NCBI GenBank assembly: GCA_947447625.1
Contig: CANFKS010000035.1
Coordinates: forward strand, 1 to 38,195
Source: Rhodospirillales bacterium
Lineage (GTDB): Bacteria > Pseudomonadota > Alphaproteobacteria > Acetobacterales > Acetobacteraceae
Length of the DNA stretch: 38,195 bases
Reading direction: 5' to 3'
A program made the position numbers and the translations under genes. This document shows positions 7,067 through 18,870 of this stretch, one piece after another. The notes below the pieces were generated by a model that ran no database searches, was not told the DNA's origin, and worked only from the letters and a program-made list of their open reading frames with translations. Positions within the stretch are counted from its first letter, which is position 1; each line of letters opens with the position of its first letter.

Positions 7067-7969
7067 ATGTACGCAGGTCCCATCATCGATGCCCATCACC
7101 ATTTGTGGGACCTCGACCTCGGCCGCCATCGCTGGCTGGTCGATGCGGGCAGCGGGCTCGGCGCACTGGGCGATATCGCCTACATGCGACACACCTATCT
7201 GCCGGCCGATTATCTGCGCGATGTGGGCGACAAAAAAATTGTCGGCAGCGTGCACATCGAGGCGGTCTGGGATCGGGCGCGCGATCCGGTGGAGGAAAGC
7301 GCCTGGCTCGAGGGGCTCAACAAGCCCGGTGGGGTAGCCGCGCGGGCCATCGGCTTCGCACCGCTGCAAGACCCGGAGGTGGAAGCCGTCCTGGAGCGGC
7401 ATGCGGCCTATCGCCGCGTGGTCGGCGTGCGGGAGACCATCCGCTGGCATCCCGATCCAACCAAGCGATGGACCGATGCGGGAATTGTCGACCGCCCGGC
7501 CTTCCGCCGCGGAGTGAGCCTGCTGGCGCAGTACGGCTTTGCCCTCGAACTGCTGATGAACCCCTGGCAGGCCGGGGAGGTCGCCCGGCTGGCAGCCGAT
7601 TTTCCCGACCAACTGATCCTGATCAACCATTGCTGCACCCCGAACGACCGCGACGCCGAAGGGCTGGCGCGGTGGCGCGACGGGCTGGCGCAGCTGGGGC
7701 GGCTCGAGAATGTGGCCATCAAGGTCTCGAATTTCGGAGCCTATGCGCCGGACCGGTCGCTCCCTGCGCTGCGCGAAACGGTGATGGCCTGCATCGAGGC
7801 ATTCGGCACGGCGCGCGCACTCTTCGGGACGGATTATCCAGTGGCGCGGCGCAACATGACATATGCCGCCATGGTCGATGCCTTCGCCCACATCGTGGCG
7901 CCGTTCAGCCCGGACGAGCAGCGCGCCCTGTTCCACGACAATGCGCACCGTCTCTATCGTTTCGCCTGA
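7067..7969 (+). CDS. Amidohydrolase-2 family enzyme, probable sugar lactonase
   Basis: 300 residues; ATG 7067 is chosen because GGAGG lies seven bases before it and because the protein then begins MYAGPIIDAHHHLWD as family members do. The upstream open frame runs antisense to the aldolase gene. The TIM-barrel signs are H10-x-H12 at the end of strand 1, the INHCC histidine in the middle, and FGTDYPV with the catalytic Asp near the C-terminus. The family includes L-fuconolactonase, L-rhamnono-lactonase and 2-pyrone-4,6-dicarboxylate lactonase. The divergent aldolase and dehydratase make a sugar-lactone hydrolase the most economical guess. Substrate remains unproven. Confidence 0.82.
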   Translation: MYAGPIIDAHHHLWDLDLGRHRWLVDAGSGLGALGDIAYMRHTYLPADYLRDVGDKKIVGSVHIEAVWDRARDPVEESAWLEGLNKPGGVAARAIGFAPLQDPEVEAVLERHAAYRRVVGVRETIRWHPDPTKRWTDAGIVDRPAFRRGVSLLAQYGFALELLMNPWQAGEVARLAADFPDQLILINHCCTPNDRDAEGLARWRDGLAQLGRLENVAIKVSNFGAYAPDRSLPALRETVMACIEAFGTARALFGTDYPVARRNMTYAAMVDAFAHIVAPFSPDEQRALFHDNAHRLYRFA

Positions 7970-8005
7970 GTGCCAAGCGGATCGATCCCGACGCCGCCGG
8001 CGATG

Positions 8006-8986
8006 TCAGGCGTCTTCAGGATGATGGCAGGCCGTCCCATGGCCATCGCGGTCGTCCCATTCGGGATAGGCCGTGCGACAAATCTCGCTCGCCCTGATGC
8101 AGCGCGGATGGAAATGGCATCCCGGCGGCGGGTTGGCCGCAGAGGGGATTTCGCCGATCACGCGGGGCAGAACCCCCCGCCGCGCCGGGTCGGGGATGGG
8201 GGAGGCATCGCGCAGCATGCGCGTATAGGGGTGCCGCGGCGCAGCGAACACACGGCTGACGGGGCCTTGTTCGACGATCCGTCCAAGATACATCACCGCA
8301 ACGCGGGCGCAGAACCAGCGGATCACGCTGAGGTCGTGGCTGACGAAAACGAAGGCGAGGCCGCGGCGCGCTTGCAGGTCTTTCAAAAGGAGCAGGACCT
8401 GGGCCTGGACTGACACATCAAGCGCAGAGACGGGTTCGTCGGCGATGATCAGTTCGGGTTGCAGGGTCAGGGCGCGGGCGATGCCGATCCGCTGGCGCTG
8501 CCCGCCCGAGAATTCATGGGGGTAGCGCCCCATGGCAGCGGGGGGCAGGCCGACTTCCTCCAGCAGACCCATCGCCCGCTCGCGGGCAGCGGCGCCGTGT
8601 GCGATGCCATGAACCTCCAGGGGTTCGACCAGCGTGCGCCCGATGGTGCGGCGCGGGTTGAGCGAGGAGTACGGGTCCTGGAAAACGATCTGCATGCGCT
8701 GGCGCAGTTTGACCAGCGCATCGCCGCGCGCGGCCAAAACATCATGCCCCGCGAACCGGACTTCGCCGGAATCGGGTTCGATGAGGCGCAGCACGGCGCG
8801 GGCGGCGGTCGATTTGCCGCAGCCGGACTCGCCAACCAGCCCAAACGCCTCCCCGGGAGCCACCGAGAAATCAACACCGTCGACCGCCCGCACAATAGTC
8901 TTGACCGGCCGCGGGAACCCCGTCACCGACGTGAAATGCTTGGTCAACCCCGAAACCGACAGCAGCGGAGAGGTCACAGCACCCAC
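8006..8986 (-). CDS. ABC transporter ATP-binding protein, oligopeptide type (DppF/OppF-like)
   Basis: 326 residues. Walker A GESGCGKS (about 53-59), Q-loop VFQDP (101-105), signature FSGGQRQR (159-166), Walker B LIIADEP (179-185), and the C-terminal oligopeptide-transport domain (HPYTRMLRDASP, then CHFHPRC) that marks peptide/nickel importers. It drives the two permeases encoded just upstream. The furthest start is GTG 8986. GTG 8977 (MTSPLLSVSG) is better placed after GGGGGTGG and overlaps a preceding small ORF as GTGA, so it may be the true start. The sister ATPase (DppD/OppD type) is not encoded nearby. This subunit may work as a homodimer or borrow a partner. Confidence 0.9.
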   Translation of the reverse strand: MGAVTSPLLSVSGLTKHFTSVTGFPRPVKTIVRAVDGVDFSVAPGEAFGLVGESGCGKSTAARAVLRLIEPDSGEVRFAGHDVLAARGDALVKLRQRMQIVFQDPYSSLNPRRTIGRTLVEPLEVHGIAHGAAARERAMGLLEEVGLPPAAMGRYPHEFSGGQRQRIGIARALTLQPELIIADEPVSALDVSVQAQVLLLLKDLQARRGLAFVFVSHDLSVIRWFCARVAVMYLGRIVEQGPVSRVFAAPRHPYTRMLRDASPIPDPARRGVLPRVIGEIPSAANPPPGCHFHPRCIRASEICRTAYPEWDDRDGHGTACHHPEDA

Positions 8987-9087
8987 CCCCGGATCAGGCG
9001 GATCACCGTTTCCCGCTCCTTCTTTTCAAAAAAAGTATGCGTCCCGCCCCCGCCCTCAAGCGCCAGCAACCCCAGCCGCGCCCTCAT
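8974..9087 (-). CDS. Small 37-codon ORF coupled between permease and ATPase genes
   Basis: ATG 9087 overlaps the permease stop as ATGA, and its own TGA (8974-8976) overlaps the GTG 8977 start of the ATPase. The 37-residue product (MRARLGLLALEGG at the start, VIRLIRGWVL at the end) matches nothing I know. It fills exactly the place where the second peptide-transporter ATPase gene usually lies. It could be a translational bridge, a deletion scar, or chance. The segment includes an AT-rich run, CATACTTTTTTTGAAAAG, unusual for this operon. Treat as hypothetical. Confidence 0.3.
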   Translation of the reverse strand: MRARLGLLALEGGGGTHTFFEKKERETVIRLIRGWVL

Positions 9088-9905
9088 GTGCCCGTCAACT
9101 TCGGATCCGTCGCGTCCCGCAGCCCATCGCCGACCATATTGAGCCCAAGCACGAGCATCAGGATCGCGATCCCCGGAAAGACCGAGAGCCAGGGCGCATC
9201 GAGGATGGCCTCGAAGCCTTCGCGCATCATCCCGCCCCAGGTGGCGGTCGGTGGTTTCACGCCGAGGCCGATAAAGGAGAGCGAGGCTTCGGTGCGCACG
9301 GCGGTGGCCATCCACAGACTGCCCATGACGAGGATCTCGTCGAGGATATTGGGCAGGATATGCACGACAAGGATGCGAAGATGCGAAAAGCCGAGGGCGC
9401 GGCCCGCTTCCACGAAAGCGCGTTCCTTGAGGCTGAGCACCGGCGCACGCGCGATGCGGGCAAACGGCGCCACCGCGGTCAGCGCGATGGCGAAAATCAG
9501 ATTGCCCATTTCAGCACCCAGGAGGGCGACGACGATCAGGCCCAAAATCAGGGAGGGGAAGGACAGCAGCACGTCCATCACCTGCATGATCAGCATGTCG
9601 GTCCGCCCGCCAATATAGCCGCTCACCATGCCGATCGCCCCGCCAACGAGAATGGCGAGTGCGATCGAAACCACAGCGACGACGAGCGAGATCCGAGCTC
9701 CCCACAGGATGCGGCTCAGCACGTCGCGGCCGAACACATCGGAGCCCAGCAAAAAATCCCCCCCCGGCGGTTGCAGCCGCTCCAGGATCGACTGCTCGAT
9801 CGGGTCGTGCGGCGCAATCCACGGCGCCAGCACGGCGCCGGCTGCAATCAGCAGGCAAAGAAGGGCGCCGGCCAGGGTGGTCGGGTTGCGCAGAAGGGCT
9901 TTCAT
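9084..9905 (-). CDS. Peptide-type ABC transporter permease (DppC-like)
   Basis: 273 residues. There is an N-terminal membrane segment (about 10-30), then the DppC/OppC N-terminal signature APHDP and GSDVFGRDVLSRILWGARISL. A five- to six-helix permease domain follows, with the EAA-like loop EAGRALGFSHLRILVVHILPN that contacts the ATPase. It forms the inner-membrane channel with the DppB-like protein, whose stop codon directly abuts this start (TGA then ATG). Substrates of the family include di- and oligopeptides, nickel, opines and some sugars; which one applies here is unknown. Confidence 0.9.
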   Translation of the reverse strand: MKALLRNPTTLAGALLCLLIAAGAVLAPWIAPHDPIEQSILERLQPPGGDFLLGSDVFGRDVLSRILWGARISLVVAVVSIALAILVGGAIGMVSGYIGGRTDMLIMQVMDVLLSFPSLILGLIVVALLGAEMGNLIFAIALTAVAPFARIARAPVLSLKERAFVEAGRALGFSHLRILVVHILPNILDEILVMGSLWMATAVRTEASLSFIGLGVKPPTATWGGMMREGFEAILDAPWLSVFPGIAILMLVLGLNMVGDGLRDATDPKLTGT

Positions 9906-10847
9906 TCAGGCCTGCTTCACGCGCGGGTCGATGAAGCCGTAGGTCAGATCGGTGATGAGGTTCACCACAACGATGAGGAAGCAGTAGATCACCATCAGGC
10001 CCTGCAACATCGTGTAGTCGCGCTGGTTGAGGGCGCCGACGATAATTTTGCCGAGGCCGGGCCGGTTGAAAACGATTTCGGTCAGCACGGAGTTGCCGAT
10101 CAGGATCCCGACATAAAGGCCCACGACGGTGACAACCGGCATGCCCGCATTGCGCAGCCCATGGCGCCACACAACGCGCCGCCACGGCACGCCTTTGGCG
10201 CGGGCGGTGCGCATGTAGTCCTCGCCGAGCACGCCGAGCATCGCGCTGCGCGTCACGCGGGTGATGTAGGCGGCCATCACGAGGCCAAGAGTGGCCGCGG
10301 GCAACACGAGTTTGAGCAACCGGTCCCCGGGGTCGGACAAATTGGCGTTGCCGATGACGGGAAAGATCCGCCAATGCAGCGCGAAGGCGAGAAGCAGGAA
10401 GATGCCGGAGACAAACACCGGAAAGGAAAGGCCAACCAGACTGACAAGACGGGCCAGGACGTCGATCCAGCGATTGCGGTGCAGCGCCGCCCAAACCCCG
10501 GCGGGAACACCGACGATGATGCCGATCAGCATCGCCGCGATCGTCAGATCGATCGTGTGCGGAATCACGGCGCTGACATCAGCCAGGATCGGCCGGTTGG
10601 TGACCATCGACGTGCCGAAATCACCTTGCGCGGATTGCGCCATGAAATCAACATATTGGGCCCAGATCGGCCGGTCCAGCCCGAGTTTCGCCTGCAGTGC
10701 CGCCACCGCCGCCGGAGTCGCGCGATCGCCCAGGATCGCAATGGCGGGATCTCCGGGAACGATACGCACCAGCACAAAAACCAGCGTCAGCACCGCCCAC
10801 AAGGTGGGCAGCGCCGCCAGCAGGCGCCGGGCGATGTAGACGATCAA
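9906..10847 (-). CDS. Peptide-type ABC transporter permease (DppB-like)
   Basis: 313 residues, typical of the DppB/OppB half-channel. N-terminal MIVYIARRLLAALPTLWAV is the first membrane helix. The conserved periplasmic segment VRIVPGDPA and IWAQYVDFMAQSAQGDFGTS follow, and the ATPase-contact loop RTARAKGVPWRRVVWRHGLRN lies at about residues 196-216. It is the second gene of an operon after the solute-binding protein (43-bp gap) and is immediately followed by the DppC-like gene. It acts in the inner membrane. Confidence 0.9.
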   Translation of the reverse strand: MIVYIARRLLAALPTLWAVLTLVFVLVRIVPGDPAIAILGDRATPAAVAALQAKLGLDRPIWAQYVDFMAQSAQGDFGTSMVTNRPILADVSAVIPHTIDLTIAAMLIGIIVGVPAGVWAALHRNRWIDVLARLVSLVGLSFPVFVSGIFLLLAFALHWRIFPVIGNANLSDPGDRLLKLVLPAATLGLVMAAYITRVTRSAMLGVLGEDYMRTARAKGVPWRRVVWRHGLRNAGMPVVTVVGLYVGILIGNSVLTEIVFNRPGLGKIIVGALNQRDYTMLQGLMVIYCFLIVVVNLITDLTYGFIDPRVKQA

Positions 10848-10890
10848 GCCGCCCCCCCCGTGCGAGGAGAGGGGCGGCGATGCGGATCGG

Positions 10891-12438
10891 TCACTTGAAG
10901 TGGGTCTGCTCGGTAATCAACGGACCCAAAGAGAGCGAACCCTTGAGGTCGTAGCCATAGACCAGCGAGTCGGTGTGGACCCAGGCTTGCAGCGTTTCGA
11001 TGAGCGGGACGGCGCACATCTGGGCGACGATTTTTTTCTGCGCGGTCTGCCACAGGGCGATCTGCCTGGCGCTGTCGGGCTCGGTGCGGGCGGCGTCGAT
11101 TTCCGAGTCGGCAGCGCTGCAATGCGAGAAATTGGCCACGGCCGTCGGCGTCTTGACGGTGCTGCGCGAGTGGTAGAACTGGCTCAGATACACGTCGGCG
11201 ACGGGGAAGCGGGCGGCGGAGTAGAACACGATCGCGCTCAGGTCCTGGCGGATCATCTGATGAAAGGTGGCGTGTTCCACCACCTGAAGGTCAAGGGTGA
11301 TGCCGGCTCGCTTGAGTTGGGCCTGCACGACCTGCATCTGCGCCAGCATGTTCGGCAGCTGGGTATGAACCACCTTGAGGGTCAGCCCGTCCTTGTAGCC
11401 GGCCTCGGCAAGCAGGGCCTTGGCTTTGGCGACGTCATACTGCGGCAGGCCGGCATCGATGTAGCCGAGATTGCCGATCGGGATGACGGAGCCCGGGGTG
11501 CGCGAGACATCAGCGCCCTGGAACTTCAGGATCTCCGGGCGATTGATGGCATGGGCGATCGCTTGGCGGACGCGCAGGTCATCGAGCGGCTTCTGCGCCT
11601 GGTTGAGATGCAGGATCGCCTCCTCGCCCGGTTCGAAAACGTCAACGACGGCGCCGCGCTGCTTCTTCATGCGGTCGACCCAGGTCTGATCCTGGTTGCC
11701 GAATTCCAGATCAAGCTCGCCGTTCTGGAATGCCAGGTCACGCGAGGCGTTGGAGGGCAGGAACCGGTAGCTGATCTTCTCAAGCTTCGGGACGCCGCGG
11801 AAATAGGCCTTGTTGGCGACGAGTTCGAGCGACTGGTTCGGCGTGTTGGCGGCGAAGGCGAAGGGCCCGGTGCCGACGGGGGCGGCGGCAAATTTGTCGC
11901 CAAGGGTTTCGACCGCCTTTTTCGAGACGATGAAGCCGCCGCCATAATTGGTGATGATCCCAAGCAGGCTCGGGACGGTCTGCTTGAGGGTGATCCGCAC
12001 CGTGTAGGGATCGAGCGCCGCGATCGTCTCGAACGAGGCAAAATCGCCCGAGGACGCGGAGCGCTTCGCATCGCCAGCCTTGGTCAGGCTGTAGACGACG
12101 TCCTCGGCGGTCATCTCGCCGTAACCCCCGTGGAACTGCACGCCATGGCGCAGCTTGAATGTCCACACCTTCTTGTCCGGCGAGGCGTCCCAGCTTTCGG
12201 CGAGGTCAGGCTCGATATCGGCGGGGCTCATGCTGCCCGGCTTGAAGCGGACCAGGCCGTTGAACAGCCAGGCGACGACCGTGCGATCGATGGTGGAGAC
12301 CGCGAGATGCGGGTCAAGCTTGCCGACATCCTGCGCGGCCATGCCGACGATGAGGTCGGTCTTCGGGGCGGCCATCGCGCCCGGCGCGAGCGTGGCAGCG
12401 AATACGGCGGACAGCAAAGCATGGCGCAGTTTCATCAT
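10891..12438 (-). CDS. Family 5 extracellular solute-binding protein of the ABC importer
   Basis: 515 residues from ATG 12438, chosen because GAGGGAG lies five bases upstream and the protein then begins with a clean Sec signal peptide (MMKLRHALLSAVFAATLAPG, AMA then cleavage). An in-frame ATG nine codons earlier lacks such support. The family-5 signature is visible as DIEPDLAESWDASPDKKVWTFKLR, with further blocks DPYTVRITLKQTVPS and VRQAIAHAINRPEIL. It binds the substrate in the periplasm and delivers it to the two permeases. It is first in the operon, so it should be the most abundant product. Ligand unknown; proximity to the sugar-acid genes is suggestive only. Confidence 0.9.
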   Translation of the reverse strand: MMKLRHALLSAVFAATLAPGAMAAPKTDLIVGMAAQDVGKLDPHLAVSTIDRTVVAWLFNGLVRFKPGSMSPADIEPDLAESWDASPDKKVWTFKLRHGVQFHGGYGEMTAEDVVYSLTKAGDAKRSASSGDFASFETIAALDPYTVRITLKQTVPSLLGIITNYGGGFIVSKKAVETLGDKFAAAPVGTGPFAFAANTPNQSLELVANKAYFRGVPKLEKISYRFLPSNASRDLAFQNGELDLEFGNQDQTWVDRMKKQRGAVVDVFEPGEEAILHLNQAQKPLDDLRVRQAIAHAINRPEILKFQGADVSRTPGSVIPIGNLGYIDAGLPQYDVAKAKALLAEAGYKDGLTLKVVHTQLPNMLAQMQVVQAQLKRAGITLDLQVVEHATFHQMIRQDLSAIVFYSAARFPVADVYLSQFYHSRSTVKTPTAVANFSHCSAADSEIDAARTEPDSARQIALWQTAQKKIVAQMCAVPLIETLQAWVHTDSLVYGYDLKGSLSLGPLITEQTHFK

Positions 12439-12585
12439 CGTGTCTCCCTCGTTCGCGCCGAGCATAGCTGCGCGCCTTCTGGCTTGAAATGGGGATAAAC
12501 ATCCACGGGTCGCGGAAGGCCAATAGAATAGGGCCCGAAGCGCGTGCTCCAGGCCCTGTTCAAACGTGCAGCAGGCGCGCCGGGA

Positions 12586-12987
12586 TCAAGCGGCGGCGTC
12601 GACCATCGCGCGGGCGGACTGGATCTTGTCCATCGCCACATCGAGGGACGTCACATCCGCCTTGTCGGCAGCATCGTAATCGGCTTCGGCAGCCGCCATG
12701 CGGCGTTCGCCTTCGGCCTTCGAGACCTCGCCCGATGGGATAGCTTCCGTGGCCAGAACGGTGACGCGCTCGGGCGTCACCTCGGCAAAGCCGCCGGACA
12801 CATAGAGTTGCTCCTTTACCGCGCCGCCTTCGTAGAGGCGGATCATGCCGCCGCGAAGCAGCACGATCATCGGCGAATGCCCGGGCAGCACGCCCATTTC
12901 GCCCTCGTAGGCCGGCAGCACCACCATCTCCACAGGACGGGAGAGGAGGAGCTTCTCCGGACTGACGATCTCCAGTTCGACCGGCAT
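12586..12987 (-). CDS. atpC: ATP synthase F1 epsilon subunit
   Basis: 133 residues. The N-terminal beta-sandwich begins MPVELEIVSPEKLLLSRPVEMVVLPAYEGEMGVLPGHSPM, the standard epsilon start, and a shorter helical C-terminus follows (EVSKAEGERRMAAAEADYDAAD). Epsilon sits on the central stalk with gamma, couples rotation and can inhibit ATP hydrolysis. It is the last gene of the operon, 14 bp after atpD, with AGGAG before ATG 12987. No clear terminator was seen in the 120 bp that follow. Confidence 0.95.
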   Translation of the reverse strand: MPVELEIVSPEKLLLSRPVEMVVLPAYEGEMGVLPGHSPMIVLLRGGMIRLYEGGAVKEQLYVSGGFAEVTPERVTVLATEAIPSGEVSKAEGERRMAAAEADYDAADKADVTSLDVAMDKIQSARAMVDAAA

Positions 12988-13001
12988 GGTCTTGCTCCTG
13001 T

Positions 13002-14453
<1,452 letters not shown>

Positions 14454-14465
14454 TCACGCGATCAA

Positions 14466-15341
14466 TCAGACGGCTTCTGCGCCGGAGATGATCTCGATAA
14501 GTTCCCTGGTGATATTGGCCTGACGCGCACGGTTATAGTTCTGCGTCAGCCGTTTGATCATATCGCCCGCATTGCGGGTCGCGTTGTCCATCGCCGTCAT
14601 CTGCGAACCGAAGAAGCCGGCATTGGTTTCGAGCAGCGCACGATAGATCTGGATGGCCAGATTTTGCGGCAGCAGTCGCGCCAGCATCGTCTCTTCGTCA
14701 GGCTCGAACTCGTACGACGCGGCGCTGGCGGCCTCGGTGCCCTCGGGCAGCGGGGCCGGAACCAGACGCATCTCCGTCGGAATCTGCGCAATCACCGACT
14801 GGAAGCGGTTGTAGACCAGCGTGCAGACATCGTATTCACCCGCGGCAAGCATGCCGACGACGGTCTGCGCAATCCCTTCCGCGTCAGCAAAGCCGATCGA
14901 TTTCCGACCGGCAAAACTCACATCGCCCACAATCCGGGTCGCAAGTTCGCGCCGCAGATAGTCGCGCGCCTTGCGGCCGATGGCGAGGATCTTGACCGTC
15001 TTGCCTTCGCTCTCAAGCTGACGCGCCAGATTGCGGCCGAGCCGGCTGACATTGGTGTTGAACGCACCAGCCAGGCCGCGGTCACCCGCGACGACGACCA
15101 GCAGATGCACCTTGTCGCTGCCGGTGCCGACGAGAAGCTTCGGCGCGGTGGGGCTGCCCGCCACCGAGGCGCCGAGCGAGGCCATCATCCGCGACATCCG
15201 CACGGCGTAAGGCCGGGCGGCCTCCGCCTGCGACTGGGCACGGCGCAGCTTGGACGCGGCAACCATTTTCATGGCCGACGTGATCTTCTGCGTCGATTTC
15301 ACGCTGTTGATGCGGATGCGTAGAGACTTAAGGCTGGGCAT
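14466..15341 (-). CDS. atpG: ATP synthase F1 gamma subunit
   Basis: 291 residues. The N-terminal coiled-coil strand [30 protein letters not shown] and the C-terminal strand [38 protein letters not shown] are the two long helices that form the rotating shaft. The middle Rossmann-like region carries [16 protein letters not shown]. It turns inside the alpha3-beta3 hexamer and contacts epsilon. It is 33 bp downstream of atpA. Confidence 0.97.
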   Translation of the reverse strand: MPSLKSLRIRINSVKSTQKITSAMKMVAASKLRRAQSQAEAARPYAVRMSRMMASLGASVAGSPTAPKLLVGTGSDKVHLLVVVAGDRGLAGAFNTNVSRLGRNLARQLESEGKTVKILAIGRKARDYLRRELATRIVGDVSFAGRKSIGFADAEGIAQTVVGMLAAGEYDVCTLVYNRFQSVIAQIPTEMRLVPAPLPEGTEAASAASYEFEPDEETMLARLLPQNLAIQIYRALLETNAGFFGSQMTAMDNATRNAGDMIKRLTQNYNRARQANITRELIEIISGAEAV

Positions 15342-15374
15342 CGCTCGCCTACCTACCGGTGGTCAGGATGAAAA

Positions 15375-16907
<1,533 letters not shown>

Positions 16908-16908
16908 A

Positions 16909-17529
16909 TCAGGCAGCTCCCTTCATGGCGTACTGCAGTCGCTGCAGCCGGGACTTGAGACTTGTGTCATATAAACGGGCACCGATCTTGACGACCAGCC
17001 CACCAAGCATCGACGGATCGACCTGCTTGACGATATTCACGTTTCCGTAGCCAGCCTCGATGAGGCGGGCACGCAATTGTTGTTCCTGGACTTCGCTGAG
17101 CGGGTGCGCGCTCTGCACCTCGGCCACCACGACGCCGCGCTTTTCGGCAACCAAGGTCGCGAAGGCTGCCACAATGGCGCGCAGCGCGTTCAAGCGGCGA
17201 TTGGCCGCAATGACGCCCACGAAGTCCTGCACCACCTTGCCGAAGCCCTGCGCCTCAAGGACCGAACGCGCCGCCTTGGTGGCGGTGTTCACATCGATGA
17301 GCGGGCTGCTCAGAAGGCGCTTGAGATCGGCGCTGCCGTCGATCATCAGGCCGAGCTGTTCCATCTCGGCCACCACCGCATCGAGCGCGTTCACATCGCT
17401 CGCATGCGCATAGAGGGCTGCCGCGTAGCGGTCGGTCAAACCGCCGCCCGAGGAGATCGTGTTGCCGCCAGACGCCAACGGTGCGGTTCCCACTGCTACG
17501 CCGTGCCTGGTGCACGGCAAATGTTCCAA
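16909..17529 (-). CDS. atpH: ATP synthase F1 delta subunit
   Basis: 206 residues if started at TTG 17529; the family is normally 180-190. The helical N-terminal domain ([15 protein letters not shown]) binds the top of alpha. The C-terminal domain ends with the conserved [22 protein letters not shown]. Delta joins F1 to the peripheral stalk of the F0 part, whose genes are not here. TTG 17529 has GAGAAG upstream and lies just after a plausible promoter. GTG 17493 would give a 194-residue protein closer to family length but has no good Shine-Dalgarno. First gene of the operon. Confidence 0.93.
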   Translation of the reverse strand: MEHLPCTRHGVAVGTAPLASGGNTISSGGGLTDRYAAALYAHASDVNALDAVVAEMEQLGLMIDGSADLKRLLSSPLIDVNTATKAARSVLEAQGFGKVVQDFVGVIAANRRLNALRAIVAAFATLVAEKRGVVVAEVQSAHPLSEVQEQQLRARLIEAGYGNVNIVKQVDPSMLGGLVVKIGARLYDTSLKSRLQRLQYAMKGAA

Positions 17530-17553
17530 ACCGGCTTCTCTGCCGGCGGCGCG

Positions 17554-17582
17554 GCACTAGCATGGCATCCGGCACTGCGCAA
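17554..17582 (-). promoter_or_regulatory. Possible housekeeping promoter of the atp operon
   Basis: On the minus strand TTGCGCA (17582-17576), a 14-bp spacer and GCTAGTGC (17561-17554) resemble the alphaproteobacterial TTGaCgS / GCTAnAWC pattern with two mismatches in the -10 element. A start near 17547 would leave a short leader holding the GAGAAG ribosome-binding site of atpH. Confidence 0.35.
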
Positions 17583-17630
17583 CACATGACGGCCCGATGA
17601 TGGCCGCAAATCGCATCGCCCCGGATTTAA

Positions 17631-17663
17631 AAAGGCCCTGGAACCATCGGTTCCAGGGCCTTT
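17631..17663 (-). terminator. Strong terminator hairpin after the alpha/beta hydrolase gene
   Basis: A perfect 15-bp stem (AAAGGCCCTGGAACC with GGTTCCAGGGCCTTT) has a 3-nt loop. On the minus strand the stem ends in CCTTTTTAAA, giving the T-run of an intrinsic terminator 24 bp past the hydrolase stop. It insulates the atp promoter, which lies just beyond. Confidence 0.85.
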
Positions 17664-17686
17664 CGATCCACCACGCGAGGGGACGA

Positions 17687-18355
17687 TCAGTCAGCGGCGA
17701 GGGCGAGTGCTGCCTTGCGCGCCGCAGTCTTGCGGACAAAATCCTCAACCGCCGCACCCACCGGGTCGGCATGGCTGGCGAAAACATGGTCTGCGCCCTC
17801 GAAAACGCGATAATCGATCGTCACGTTTTTCTGGGTGTTGAGTTTGTCGACCAGTTTGCGCACCGCGGGCTCGGGAACCAGTTCGTCGGTATCGCCGTGA
17901 ATCATGAGCCCGCCGCAGGGGCAGGGCGCGAGGAAGCCGAAATCATAGTGGTTGGCCGGCGGCGCGACGCTGACCCAACCCGATATCTCGGGCCGGCGCA
18001 TCAGGATTTGCATGCCGATGAATGCGCCGAACGAGTAGCCCGCGATCCAGAGCCCGCCATGCGACGGGTTGACCGATTGCATCCAGTCAAGCGCCGCGGC
18101 AGCGTCGCCGATTTCGCCGATTCCCCCGTCGTACCGCCCTTGGCTGCGGCCGACGCCGCGGAAGTTGAACCGCATCGTTGAGAAGCCAAGTTTCTGAAAC
18201 GATTGATACATCGTATAGGTGATGCGGTTGTTCATCGTCCCGCCATGGAGCGGGTGCGGATGCAGGATCAGCGCGAGGGGCGCGCCCTGTTCCTTGGAAT
18301 GATGGTAGCGGCCTTCAAGTCGGCCATCGGGGCCGGCGAACATGACTTCAGGCAT
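17687..18355 (-). CDS. Alpha/beta-hydrolase family protein (COG2945-like)
   Basis: 222 residues. Features of the small single-domain serine hydrolases are present: the oxyanion region LHPHPLHGGTMNN, FNFRGVGRSQG, the nucleophile elbow G-Y-S108-F-G, the acid D157 in HGDTDELVP, and H190 in GADHVF. No signal peptide is seen, so it is cytoplasmic. The natural substrate of this group is unknown; esters or thioesters are likely. It diverges from the cysteine desulfurase genes across a 515-bp spacer and ends at a strong terminator. The start ATG 18355 has only a weak CGGAAA Shine-Dalgarno. Confidence 0.85.
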   Translation of the reverse strand: MPEVMFAGPDGRLEGRYHHSKEQGAPLALILHPHPLHGGTMNNRITYTMYQSFQKLGFSTMRFNFRGVGRSQGRYDGGIGEIGDAAAALDWMQSVNPSHGGLWIAGYSFGAFIGMQILMRRPEISGWVSVAPPANHYDFGFLAPCPCGGLMIHGDTDELVPEPAVRKLVDKLNTQKNVTIDYRVFEGADHVFASHADPVGAAVEDFVRKTAARKAALALAAD

Positions 18356-18870
18356 TGGTTTCCGAAATCCGTTTCCTGTCTGGGAGTGGCCGAGCGTGGC
18401 CGAACTGGCGAGAGACTGAGACGCTGTAAGACGGCCGGCCCCCTATCGCTGCCAGTCTCCGGCAGGCAATACAGAGGCCGAATGTCCCGCTTCTGCCGAG
18501 AACCCCTCGCGTGCGGCCGCCGAGCGACCATATGCAGTTCGGGGTTGGCCCTCGGCACCGGAGAGGTTCGCCTTTATAGGGATTGCCGTCGCCCATTGAT
18601 ATTGGAAAAGTCGTTTGGCCCACGCCGATGTTCGTTCGAGTCGCAAAAGTCGGGATGTGCGCGGATGCGACGCCGCGGACGGCAACATGGTCGCTGCGAT
18701 GCGGCCTGGAGGGCAGAACCGTGCTGCGATCCCATGGAATCAACGGCAATGCCATGCCGGTCAGAGCGCTGGTCGCGCTGTTTATGGTGCCATAAGAGAA
18801 TGACAATTCCGCGATATATGCGACTCCGCCATGCATTGGGAGCGGGGCCCGGCGGGAAGTCCGTTGCGAC
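18356..18870. other. 515-bp spacer with no recognisable gene
   Basis: Short open frames exist on both strands but none has a ribosome-binding site, family motif or steady codon use. The composition is less GC-biased than the flanking genes, with patches such as TTGATATTGGAAAAGTCG and CGCGATATATGCG. In many alphaproteobacteria an Rrf2/IscR-type regulator precedes a cysteine desulfurase cluster; no helix-turn-helix or Cys cluster of that family can be found here. It must hold the promoters for the divergent hydrolase and the nifS-like gene. Confidence 0.5.

Noticed and set aside
9000-9083. Frameshifted or split DppD ATPase in the permease-ATPase gap
   Set aside because: The gap is under 100 bp and contains no Walker, signature or Q-loop sequence in any frame; the gene is absent, not broken by a frameshift.
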